Positions 1 to 5,219 of a DNA stretch of 5,895 nt are shown here, piece after piece. Source of the DNA: CAZTLE01 sp964614415 (lineage in GTDB: Bacteria; Bacteroidota; Bacteroidia; Flavobacteriales; Flavobacteriaceae). The DNA is taken from contig CAZTLE010000226.1 of assembly GCA_964614415.1 (NCBI GenBank), forward strand, positions 1 to 5,895, in the 5' to 3' direction. The translations under genes were made by a program, and so were the position numbers. Numbering within the stretch: the stretch's first letter is position 1; each line of letters starts with the position of its first letter. The notes beneath the pieces were generated by a model. It had not been told where the DNA came from, did not search any database, and saw nothing but the letters and a program-made list of their open reading frames with translations.

Positions 1-1079
1 GATAATTCAAGATTGGAGGCATCGCTACCTACATTATCGGTATGTCCTTCGATTCCAAACATCTTGTCGGGATGGGCCTTCATTACTTCGGCAATGCGCT
101 TAATCTCGGCATACGACCTGGGAATGATTTCCGAACTACCCGTTTCGAAGTGAATGTTATTCGTCACGATACGGCCTTCCAGCACTTGTTCTTTGTATTT
201 GGGATGGGCTCCCGCGGCAATTTTAAAATTATCCATTATGAATACAGGTCTGTCTGTTGTCTGACAACAATTCCAGAAGGTTGCCAACACTGGCTTACGA
301 TCGCCCGGAATACGCGCGTTGAAGACCCGATAATCGTTAAAATAGGCTTTTATACTATTCCCATTCACAGAAATTGAGATATGTGCCCAGTCATTGGCTA
401 AATCGGAAGGTTCCACACCAGGTACCTTCCCACTTGTAACGTTTAACATCCCAATGTACCGGTGAGAAATGTCAATTGTGGCCAGTTTATAGCGATAATC
501 GGTACTATAGAGGTACAGGTTATATCCGTAGCTTCCATAGCCTTTTGGATTTGCTTTGGGATCGGCCATAAACACATCAAACTCGATCGTATAAGCTTCC
601 GGCAGGGTAAATCCTTCGTCCCAGTTGGGATGTCCATATCCCAGGTCTCCGCTCATACCTTTGTTTCCGTCAATCACTATCACCTCCATAACGCCCTTAT
701 TGTATTTCCATTTACTGGGTATTTCTCCCACTTCTTCATCTTCAAAATCATCAAAGAAAATAATGTCTCTCCCCGGCTTGAAATCGTAGCGTTTCATCCA
801 GATCTCTTTTTCTTTCTTTTCGGAAGTTCCCGGAGTCACCGAGGGACCCTCATCTGTCGAGGCTTCGTCATTTGTTCCTCCATCGTCACCGTTATCCCCT
901 TCTTCGGGGTCTTTCTTTTTAAAGATGTTACCTACCTCCTCAATGCCTTTATCAATAGTCTCGTTCTCTTTCTGCTCTTTTTTCTGAAGCACTTTGTTCT
1001 TTACCTTCTTGAATATCTGAGCTTCTGCTGTGGTACTGATGGCCAAAACAGCAACCAGTGATAGAATGAAATTTTTCAT
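1..1079 (-). CDS. OmpA-family outer-membrane/peptidoglycan-binding protein with lectin-like module (partial, C-terminus off window)
   Basis: The minus strand is open from an ATG at 1079-1077 to the window edge (359 codons, no stop). Residues 1-20 form a signal peptide with likely cleavage at AEA|Q (20/21). Residues 21-90 are highly charged (Lys-rich, then Asp/Glu/Gly-rich), probably a flexible linker. Residues about 97-290 look like a concanavalin/LamG-type beta-sandwich: an FFDDFE start, W124, many aromatic beta-strand segments, and a Cys-Cys pair near residues 268-269. An OmpA C-terminal domain starts near residue 305 with NIHFETGSSEI and contains the peptidoglycan-contact motif HTDNVG at 346-351. 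The conserved LSxxRA arginine would lie just past the edge. In known relatives this domain anchors a periplasmic or outer-membrane protein to the cell wall. What the lectin-like module binds is unknown. No Shine-Dalgarno is seen before the ATG, as is usual in Bacteroidota. The OmpA assignment is firm; the lectin-like fold is inferred from pattern. Confidence 0.9.
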   Translation of the reverse strand, partial: MKNFILSLVAVLAISTTAEAQIFKKVKNKVLQKKEQKENETIDKGIEEVGNIFKKKDPEEGDNGDDGGTNDEASTDEGPSVTPGTSEKKEKEIWMKRYDFKPGRDIIFFDDFEDEEVGEIPSKWKYNKGVMEVIVIDGNKGMSGDLGYGHPNWDEGFTLPEAYTIEFDVFMADPKANPKGYGSYGYNLYLYSTDYRYKLATIDISHRYIGMLNVTSGKVPGVEPSDLANDWAHISISVNGNSIKAYFNDYRVFNARIPGDRKPVLATFWNCCQTTDRPVFIMDNFKIAAGAHPKYKEQVLEGRIVTNNIHFETGSSEIIPRSYAEIKRIAEVMKAHPDKMFGIEGHTDNVGSDASNLEL

Positions 1080-1224
1080 AGGATGGGTTTAATTGAATTA
1101 AGGTTTCATCTCTAAGTCAATTCCCGGGTTCAAAATGTAACCTCCCCGTCCTTTTTTAAGAATAGTTTCCGATCTTGTAACAAATGGTTTGCTGTGAAAG
1201 ACATACACAGCACAAAAGGAATAC
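1080..1224. promoter_or_regulatory. Divergent intergenic region between OmpA-family gene and ABC membrane gene
   Basis: Both flanking genes start outward from this 145-bp gap, so it must hold both promoters unless transcription reads in from elsewhere. On the minus strand, TACATTTTG (1139-1131) resembles the Bacteroidota -7 element TAnnTTTG, but I find no convincing upstream TTG. On the plus strand, TAGTTTCC (1163-1170) is only a partial match. Neither assignment is strong; the call rests mainly on gene orientation. Confidence 0.35.
1214..1220 (+). promoter_or_regulatory. Ribosome binding site, ABC membrane gene
   Basis: AAAAGGA lies four bases before the ATG at 1225. It is a recognisable purine-rich Shine-Dalgarno match, which several genes in this window lack, and it supports that ATG as the start. 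Confidence 0.5.
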
Positions 1225-2055
1225 ATGAACGTCAAAAAGATTGTCAAGCAATACCGGTGGAAATTTTACTTCACCTTGTTCCTGATTTTGAGTCAGTCGG
1301 CATTAGCGCTCTTTTTCCCTTTGTTCATAGGCTATGCGATTGACGGGGCTCTGATTGAAGACTACTCCGGGGCCATGTATCTTGGGCTTCTCGGACTGGG
1401 TGCCTTAATCGTGGGGTCCACCAGACGGTTCTACGATTCGCGTTTCTACGCGCAGGTGTTCAAAACCTACGGCCTGGATGCCGTTAGTACGGTTGAAGAG
1501 GACAAAGTGTCCGTGCGCACTGCACGGCTCAATATGATGCGTGAAACCATCGAATTTATGGAGCATTCCCTGCCAGAGCTAATCGAAAACGTGATCGGTC
1601 TGGTCGGGGTAATTGCCATAATAGCTACGCTTAATCTGAAGATATTCTTCGGATCTGTGGTCGTGACATTTCTCGTTTTCTCCGTCTATCTTATCACCGG
1701 TAAAAAGACGATCCGATACAACAAGGAGTATAATAATGAGCTCGAAAGACAGGTGGATGCCGTGTCAATCCCGGATGTGAATCCATTGAAAAATCACGTG
1801 ATGAAACTCATGAAATGGAACATTCGGTTGTCCGATCTCGAAACCGTTAACTTTTCCATCTCCTGGATATTTTTAATGCTGTTCCTCGTAGGGTCTATTA
1901 TCTTAGCCATTTCCGATGGAATTACCCAGTACGGGGCACTCTTCGCCTTGGTAATGTATGTATTCCAGTACATGGGAAGCATAGTGAACCTACCTTTCTT
2001 CTACCAGGAGTGGTTACGGCTTACAGAAATTAAAAAACGCCTGGAAGCATCGTAA
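1225..2055 (+). CDS. ABC-exporter six-transmembrane domain protein lacking an ATPase domain
   Basis: The 276-residue product is almost entirely an ABC type-1 exporter membrane region. Hydrophobic segments lie at about 13-35, 51-66, 119-137, 140-157, 212-230 and 238-257, with long polar cytoplasmic loops between (for example 67-118 and 158-211). The protein ends in RLTEIKKRLEAS, which resembles the linker that normally joins the membrane domain to the nucleotide-binding domain. No Walker A, signature or Walker B sequence follows: the frame stops at 2053-2055 and the next gene is convergent. Stand-alone proteins of this shape are annotated as ABC transporter six-transmembrane domain proteins (I recall Pfam ABC_membrane_3). 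The family is likely; the substrate and any ATPase partner are unknown. A clean stop just after the linker, with no downstream ATPase remnant, argues for a genuine short protein and not a recent truncation. Confidence 0.82.
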   Translation: MNVKKIVKQYRWKFYFTLFLILSQSALALFFPLFIGYAIDGALIEDYSGAMYLGLLGLGALIVGSTRRFYDSRFYAQVFKTYGLDAVSTVEEDKVSVRTARLNMMRETIEFMEHSLPELIENVIGLVGVIAIIATLNLKIFFGSVVVTFLVFSVYLITGKKTIRYNKEYNNELERQVDAVSIPDVNPLKNHVMKLMKWNIRLSDLETVNFSISWIFLMLFLVGSIILAISDGITQYGALFALVMYVFQYMGSIVNLPFFYQEWLRLTEIKKRLEAS

Positions 2056-2085
2056 GTACTAAAATTCAGGTTTCTTGTTCTGTTT

Positions 2086-2625
2086 CTACGGATCCCGGTC
2101 AACACGCTGTTCGAGTTTATCCAGAATTGAAATAACAAACCGTTCTGAGTATCCGGCAACAAATGACCAAACGAGGAGCTTACCGGTATTGTGCATGCCG
2201 CGTGGTGTTAAATGCACAAACTGTTGTAACAGGGTATGTCCCTCTTCGGGCTTGGTGAAAACCGGAAACAAATTCGATGTGAGAAGCCCCTCATGGCAGG
2301 CGCCCGATACTATGTTCGACATAAACAACAAATAGGCAATCCCGGCCATAAGCGTACCATATAAAACAGGCATAAGGGTAGAATAAATAGGGTCTCTGGC
2401 CAATTGCACCACGGTGGAGGTCTCTCCAGCATTAATTCGACGCATTAGCGAAATACTAGCTCCCAGGGTACCTAAAATAATCGCAAAAAAGAAGGCTCCA
2501 ATGTTGACTCCATTGTCAGCATGACCTACTACGAATAAGATGGCCATAACGAGTAGAAGTCCAATCTGAGTGAAGAAAATAATACGCAATGAGCGCACCT
2601 TGGTATCGAGATCTGAATTTTTCAT
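2086..2625 (-). CDS. Multi-pass membrane protein of unknown function
   Basis: I do not recognise this 179-residue protein. It has strong hydrophobic segments at about residues 15-34, 41-60 and 83-105. A weaker one near 150-167 contains WSFVAGYSERFVISIL. Between the third and fourth segments is a polar loop of about 45 residues with a Cys-His pair and PEEGH. The N-terminus is short and charged, and the C-terminus ends in an acidic/basic tail (LDKLEQRVDRDP). A G-[FY]-S-E-R-[FL]-V motif near the C-terminus recurs, from memory, in several uncharacterised bacterial membrane proteins, but I cannot name a family. I chose the ATG at 2625-2623. An in-frame TTG at 2652 would add nine residues but is a rarer start. 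AAGGA lies 13 bases before the ATG, too far to be decisive. The gene converges on the ABC membrane gene, 30 bp away, and diverges from the lipoprotein gene. Confidence 0.7.
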   Translation of the reverse strand: MKNSDLDTKVRSLRIIFFTQIGLLLVMAILFVVGHADNGVNIGAFFFAIILGTLGASISLMRRINAGETSTVVQLARDPIYSTLMPVLYGTLMAGIAYLLFMSNIVSGACHEGLLTSNLFPVFTKPEEGHTLLQQFVHLTPRGMHNTGKLLVWSFVAGYSERFVISILDKLEQRVDRDP

Positions 2626-2684
2626 ATCGAAATATATTTCCTTGAAAATCAATACTCAATACGTAAAAACACCTAATCGCAGGA

Positions 2685-2713
2685 CTTGGAATTACTTCTT
2701 TTTCATATCTTTA
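2685..2713 (+). promoter_or_regulatory. Bacteroidota-type promoter for the lipoprotein gene
   Basis: CTTG (2685-2688) and TATCTTTA (2706-2713) match the -33 TTG and -7 TAnnTTTG elements of Bacteroidota promoters, with the last -7 base changed, and are 17 bp apart. Transcription would start near 2719 and give a leader of about 15 bases before the ATG at 2735. That placement favours the 2735 start over any further upstream. Confidence 0.55.
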
Positions 2714-2734
2714 ATCGTTGCTAAAAGTGTGACT

Positions 2735-3235
2735 ATGAAAAAGTTAATCTTCCTATTAACAGTGGCCGTAAGCATTCTTGCCTGCACGGGGGCTGATAGC
2801 GATCTCAATCAACCTATGGATGATCCCAATGACGGTAACAATGACGGTACCAGCTTTGTGGCTCAAATTGAAGGTGTGGGACTTAATGCAGACGAAGTGA
2901 ATACCCGTCAGCTCACCATTAACGGATTTGGTCTTCTGGAAATTACGGCTACTAATAGCGACTCAAGGCAATCGCTACAACTTCAACTCCCTGGCGACAT
3001 CAGCACAGGCTCTTATATGTTCGATACCCAACTTTCTTCTGAAAGCGTCTTGGGACTCTATATTGAAAATCCAGATGTTGGTGAAGTCTTTGTGTCAGAA
3101 TCCGGATTACTGACCGTCACGGAATACAATCCGAATCTGGGCATCATTAAGGGAAATACGGTTTTCACCCTGGCCAATTCTACGGGCGATGGTGTTATAG
3201 AAGTCACCTTCTGTGAGTTCTCTCTGACTTTCTAA
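2735..3235 (+). CDS. Small surface or periplasmic lipoprotein, Bacteroidota-specific type
   Basis: The 166-residue product begins with a type II signal peptide: MKK, a hydrophobic run, then SILAC with the lipidated cysteine at residue 17. The next 20 or so residues are rich in Asp, Asn and Gly (ADSDLNQPMDDPNDGNNDG). This resembles the acidic export signals that route Flavobacteriaceae lipoproteins to the cell surface. From about residue 39 the rest looks like a compact beta-sandwich: FVAQIEGVGL, LTINGFGLLEITATNSD, LQLQLPGDISTGSY, then a C-terminal half ending VIEVTFCEFSLTF. The pattern resembles the uncharacterised lipoproteins annotated as DUF6252 in this phylum, a family assignment made from memory. 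The frame extends upstream to 2570, but the signal peptide and promoter show that the ATG at 2735 is the start. No function can be given beyond envelope localisation. Confidence 0.85.
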   Translation: MKKLIFLLTVAVSILACTGADSDLNQPMDDPNDGNNDGTSFVAQIEGVGLNADEVNTRQLTINGFGLLEITATNSDSRQSLQLQLPGDISTGSYMFDTQLSSESVLGLYIENPDVGEVFVSESGLLTVTEYNPNLGIIKGNTVFTLANSTGDGVIEVTFCEFSLTF

Positions 3236-3251
3236 AGTCACACGGAACTCA
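3214..3251. terminator. Two-stem hairpin over the lipoprotein stop codon, possible bidirectional terminator
   Basis: An outer stem TGAGTTC (3214-3220) pairs with GAACTCA (3245-3251). An inner stem TGACTT (3225-3230) pairs with AAGTCA (3235-3240) around a TCTA loop. A symmetric 4x4 internal loop separates the two stems. The stop codon TAA (3233-3235) lies at the loop and inner arm. The site is between two convergent genes, which fits a shared terminator. No T-run follows on either strand, so intrinsic termination is uncertain. Confidence 0.45.
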
Positions 3252-3280
3252 ATAATCAATAAAAATAATAATAGAAGATA

Positions 3281-3631
3281 TTAAGAATTGTGCATGAACG
3301 ACTGCTTCCCGAGTAGTTCTTCTTCGGTTTCGACGTTGTCCTCATCCGGCACGCAACAATCTACCGGGCACACAGCCGCACACTGGGGCTCTTCATGGAA
3401 GCCCATACATTCGGTACACTTATCTGTAACTATATAATAGATCTCGTCGCTAACGGGTTCCTGCGCTTCATCGGCATTCACCGCATTTCCGTTTGGTAAT
3501 ACTACATTTCCGGTAAGATCGGTACCATCGGCATACCGCCAATCGTCCGCTCCTTCATAGATCGCAGTATTAGGGCACTCGGGTTCGCAGGCACCGCAAT
3601 TAATACATTCGTCGGTTATGATGATGGCCAT
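3281..3631 (-). CDS. Ferredoxin with two [4Fe-4S] clusters
   Basis: This 116-residue electron carrier has two cluster motifs. The first is C9-x2-C12-x2-C15-x3-C19-P. The second is C72-x2-C75-x8-C84-x3-C88-P, the longer-spaced form seen in YfhL-type ferredoxins. Each motif supplies the fourth ligand to the other cluster in this fold. Between them lies an insertion of about 50 residues (20-70, including WRYADGTDLTGN), longer than in minimal bacterial ferredoxins. Two more cysteines (92, 93) follow the second motif. The C-terminal tail is acidic, and the protein has no signal peptide, so it is cytoplasmic. It is divergent from the acyl-CoA reductase gene, 63 bp away, a pairing I recall as conserved in Flavobacteriaceae. 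That could mean the ferredoxin donates electrons in a related pathway, but nothing here proves it. No Shine-Dalgarno is evident; the leader appears to be about 18-20 bases. Confidence 0.93.
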   Translation of the reverse strand: MAIIITDECINCGACEPECPNTAIYEGADDWRYADGTDLTGNVVLPNGNAVNADEAQEPVSDEIYYIVTDKCTECMGFHEEPQCAAVCPVDCCVPDEDNVETEEELLGKQSFMHNS

Positions 3632-3646
3632 GGGGCTTTCTTTTTC

Positions 3647-3664
3647 TAAATTTGCGCAAATTTA
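3647..3664. promoter_or_regulatory. 18-bp perfect palindrome holding opposed -7 elements between ferredoxin and luxC-like genes
   Basis: TAAATTTGCGCAAATTTA is a perfect palindrome. Each strand reads TAAATTTG, an exact match to the Bacteroidota -7 consensus TAnnTTTG. For the ferredoxin, an upstream TTTG on the minus strand (3688-3685) lies 20 bases from the element, giving a good promoter with transcription starting near 3650. For the acyl-CoA reductase the plus-strand element (3647-3654) fits in position, but I find no clear TTG upstream. A dimeric regulator could also bind such a site. Confidence 0.6.
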
Positions 3665-3694
3665 AGGCCAAAACGGGGCTTCTCCAAATAGCGT

Positions 3695-4717
3695 ATGCAA
3701 TTACAACAAAGAATTAACTCATTTCAGCAATTAGGAAGGGTTTTAGGCGATATGGCCGGGGCTCCTGAGGGTTCCGAGGCATATAGTATTATTCAGAAAG
3801 CCCGGCATCACAATGGCTGGTTTACCGAAACTAATGTCCGTTTTGCCCTGCAAAGCTGGAGTGAGGCCCTTTCCGAAGGGAACCTTACCGCCTGGGCAGC
3901 CAGGTATTCCTTCTCCGAGAACGGTCCTAAGACCATTGGCATTGTAATGGCGGGAAACATTCCATTGGTGGGCTTTCATGATTTCGTGTCGGTGTTGATC
4001 TCCGGGCATTCAGTTTTGGGAAAGCTCTCGTCCAACGATGAAATTTTACTGCCGTATATATCCAACAAGCTATGTGAAATCGAATCAGGGTTCACAGATC
4101 GCATACGGTTTACAGACGAAAAGCTGGAAGGTTTTGACGGTGTAATCGCCACAGGAAGTAATAACACCGCCCGCTACTTTGATTACTACTTCGGAAAGTA
4201 CCCGCACATCATCCGCAGGAACCGCAACTCGGTCGCCATACTGTCAGGTAAAGAGACACCTGAGCAACTCGCAGGACTGGCTGACGATATTTTCAGGTAT
4301 TTCGGACTCGGATGCCGGAACGTATCCAAACTTTTCCTTCCCAGGGGATACGATTTTGATGCTTTCTTTAAGGCGATGTTCAACTGGAAAGAGGTTATTA
4401 ACGATACGCGCTACATCAATAATTATGATTACAATAAGGCGGTATACCTTATGAGCGACATTCCGTTACTGGACAATGAATTCATGTTACTTAAGGAAGA
4501 TACCAGCTTCTCTTCTCCTATTTCGGTGGTTTTCTATGAGTACTATGATTCTCCTGATCAATTGGCGACCTATCTGGAAGAACAAAAGGACGAGATTCAA
4601 TGTGTCGTTTCCGAAACTGGGATCCCGAATGGGCTGCCCTTCGGAACCACTCAAACACCAGAGCTATGGGATTATGCGGATGGTGTTGATACAATGGCGT
4701 TTCTAGCAGGGTTGTAG
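3695..4717 (+). CDS. Acyl-CoA reductase, LuxC family
   Basis: This 340-residue protein belongs to the LuxC-like branch of the aldehyde dehydrogenase superfamily, which reduces acyl-CoA or acyl-enzyme to fatty aldehyde with NADPH. Visible motifs are IGIVMAGNIPLVGFHDF (81-97, cofactor-fold start), IATGSNNTARYFDYYFG (151-167, nucleotide binding), HIIRRNRNSVAIL (171-183) and FGLGCRNVSKLF (203-214), where C207 is the expected nucleophile. The C-terminal GLPFGTTQTPELWDYADGVDTM is typical of the flavobacterial form. The length is shorter than Vibrio LuxC (about 480 residues) but, from memory, usual for Bacteroidota members. No luxA, luxB, luxD or luxE is present, so bioluminescence is not implied; the natural acyl substrate is unknown. 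The stop codon lies within the start of a heptad repeat array, so the last two codons may derive from the repeat. No Shine-Dalgarno precedes the ATG. It probably shares the palindromic promoter region with the ferredoxin gene. Confidence 0.92.
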   Translation: MQLQQRINSFQQLGRVLGDMAGAPEGSEAYSIIQKARHHNGWFTETNVRFALQSWSEALSEGNLTAWAARYSFSENGPKTIGIVMAGNIPLVGFHDFVSVLISGHSVLGKLSSNDEILLPYISNKLCEIESGFTDRIRFTDEKLEGFDGVIATGSNNTARYFDYYFGKYPHIIRRNRNSVAILSGKETPEQLAGLADDIFRYFGLGCRNVSKLFLPRGYDFDAFFKAMFNWKEVINDTRYINNYDYNKAVYLMSDIPLLDNEFMLLKEDTSFSSPISVVFYEYYDSPDQLATYLEEQKDEIQCVVSETGIPNGLPFGTTQTPELWDYADGVDTMAFLAGL

Positions 4718-4749
4718 GGTTGAGGTTTGTGGTTTGTGGTTTGTGGTTT
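4710..4749 (+). repeat. Heptad array 1 (GGTTTGT)n overlapping the acyl-CoA reductase stop codon
   Basis: Units run GGTTGTA, GGGTTGA, GGTTTGT, GGTTTGT, GGTTTGT, then partial GGTTT. The TAG stop of the upstream gene is at 4715-4717, inside the first two degenerate units. Confidence 0.85.
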
Positions 4750-4860
4750 AAAAGTATGGATACTTAGCACTCAAAATTTAAAACTTCCTTAGGCCGTTTA
4801 TTTGTTGATTTGTTTATTTGTTGATGCGCATATTATTAGGGTATCATGATTCCTGGCTTA
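4750..4860 (+). repeat. Spacer copy 1 of the 151-bp repeat
   Basis: This is about 91% identical to 4901-5011: roughly ten differences over 110 aligned bases, no gaps. The right-hand third, from GATGCGCATATTATTAGG on, is invariant until the last base or two. It contains the palindromes ATGCGCAT and ATCATGAT. Confidence 0.88.
4796..4827 (+). repeat. Four degenerate 8-mers in spacer copy 1
   Basis: The units are GTTTATTT, GTTGATTT, GTTTATTT, GTTGATGC. They form a 16-bp tandem made of two related 8-mers, GTTTATNN and GTTGATNN. The matching block in copy 2 is 4947-4978. Confidence 0.8.
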
Positions 4861-4900
4861 TGGTTCATGGTTCATGGTTTATGGTTTATGGTTTATGGTT
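4861..4900 (+). repeat. Heptad array 2 (TGGTTCA / TGGTTTA)n
   Basis: Units run TGGTTCA twice, then TGGTTTA three times, then partial TGGTT. The tail base of the heptad differs from array 1 (T-A or C-A in place of T-G-T). Confidence 0.88.
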
Positions 4901-5011
4901 AAAAATATAGATACCTAACACTTAAAATTTAAAACTTCCTTAGGCCGTTTATGTGTTGATGTGTTTATGCGTTGATGCGCATATTATTAGGGTATCATGA
5001 TTCCTGGCTCA
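4901..5011 (+). repeat. Spacer copy 2 of the 151-bp repeat
   Basis: This aligns without gaps to 4750-4860. Most differences fall at the left end and in the 8-mer block. The block 4947-4978 reads GTTTATGT, GTTGATGT, GTTTATGC, GTTGATGC. Confidence 0.88.
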
Positions 5012-5060
5012 TGGTTCGTGGTTCATGGTTTATGGTTCTAGGTTCCAGGTTGCAGGTTGT
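5012..5060 (+). repeat. Heptad array 3, most degenerate
   Basis: Seven units: TGGTTCG, TGGTTCA, TGGTTTA, TGGTTCT, AGGTTCC, AGGTTGC, AGGTTGT. The core GGTT is kept in every unit while flanking bases drift toward the right edge. No third spacer follows. Confidence 0.85.
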
Positions 5061-5080
5061 GGTCTTACTAAACAAACCTC

Positions 5081-5126
5081 ACATCTCAATACTAACATCT
5101 CAATACTCAACTAACATCTCAATACT
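5081..5126 (+). repeat. Short tandem repeat ACATCTCAATACT, three copies
   Basis: Identical 13-mers lie at 5081-5093, 5095-5107 and 5114-5126, followed by looser CTACTAAATACTCAAATCTA matter to about 5147. The composition is C/A-rich on this strand, opposite to the G/T-rich heptads before it. No coding signal is seen. Confidence 0.8.
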
Positions 5127-5219
5127 CACTACTAAATACTCAAATCTAACCATCGACCATTGTGAACTACCTGATGATAAATTATCCGAAATTTTACATG
5201 CGGTTCCTTGGATAATCAC

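Larger units (their letters stand above)
4710..5060. repeat. Composite tandem repeat: heptad array - spacer - heptad array - spacer - heptad array
   Basis: The sequence repeats with a 151-bp period: three arrays of a 7-bp GGTT-containing unit separated by two copies of a 111-bp spacer. Spacer and array keep register over the second period (4861 corresponds to 5012); the first array is shifted by one base at its right junction. The whole occupies most of the gap between the acyl-CoA reductase gene and serC. No plausible protein is encoded. It is best explained by slippage within the heptads plus one or more unequal crossovers. Confidence 0.9.

Noticed and set aside
255..269. Near-perfect palindrome TGTTGTCTGACAACA
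   Set aside because: It lies inside the coding sequence for a Cys-Cys-Gln-Thr-Thr stretch and has no regulatory context, so it is probably chance.
42..377. Plus-strand open frame of 111 codons
   Set aside because: Antisense to the OmpA-family gene, covering the peptidoglycan-binding domain; no family features of its own.
462..1061. Plus-strand open frame of 199 codons
   Set aside because: It lies antisense inside the OmpA-family gene, whose minus-strand frame shows a signal peptide and clear domain motifs. The plus-strand translation is Phe/Leu-rich with no recognisable domain.
2056..2085. Terminator between the convergent ABC membrane and unknown membrane protein genes
   Set aside because: The 30-bp gap shows no inverted repeat with a usable stem and no T-run beyond scattered thymines.
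2570..2734. Longer N-terminus for the lipoprotein
   Set aside because: The frame is open upstream, but it overlaps the divergent gene's start and the promoter, and it would bury the lipoprotein signal peptide.
3695..4717. Bioluminescence operon
   Set aside because: The gene is LuxC-like, but no luciferase, transferase or synthetase genes are nearby, and serC follows.
4710..4749. Telomere-like or G-quadruplex sequence
   Set aside because: Only GG pairs are present, so at best a weak two-layer quadruplex is possible. The position inside a circular-type core gene neighbourhood does not suggest a chromosome end.
4710..5060. CRISPR array
   Set aside because: The alternating pattern resembles repeats and spacers, but the spacers are near-identical, the short repeats are heptads of varying number, and no cas gene is present.
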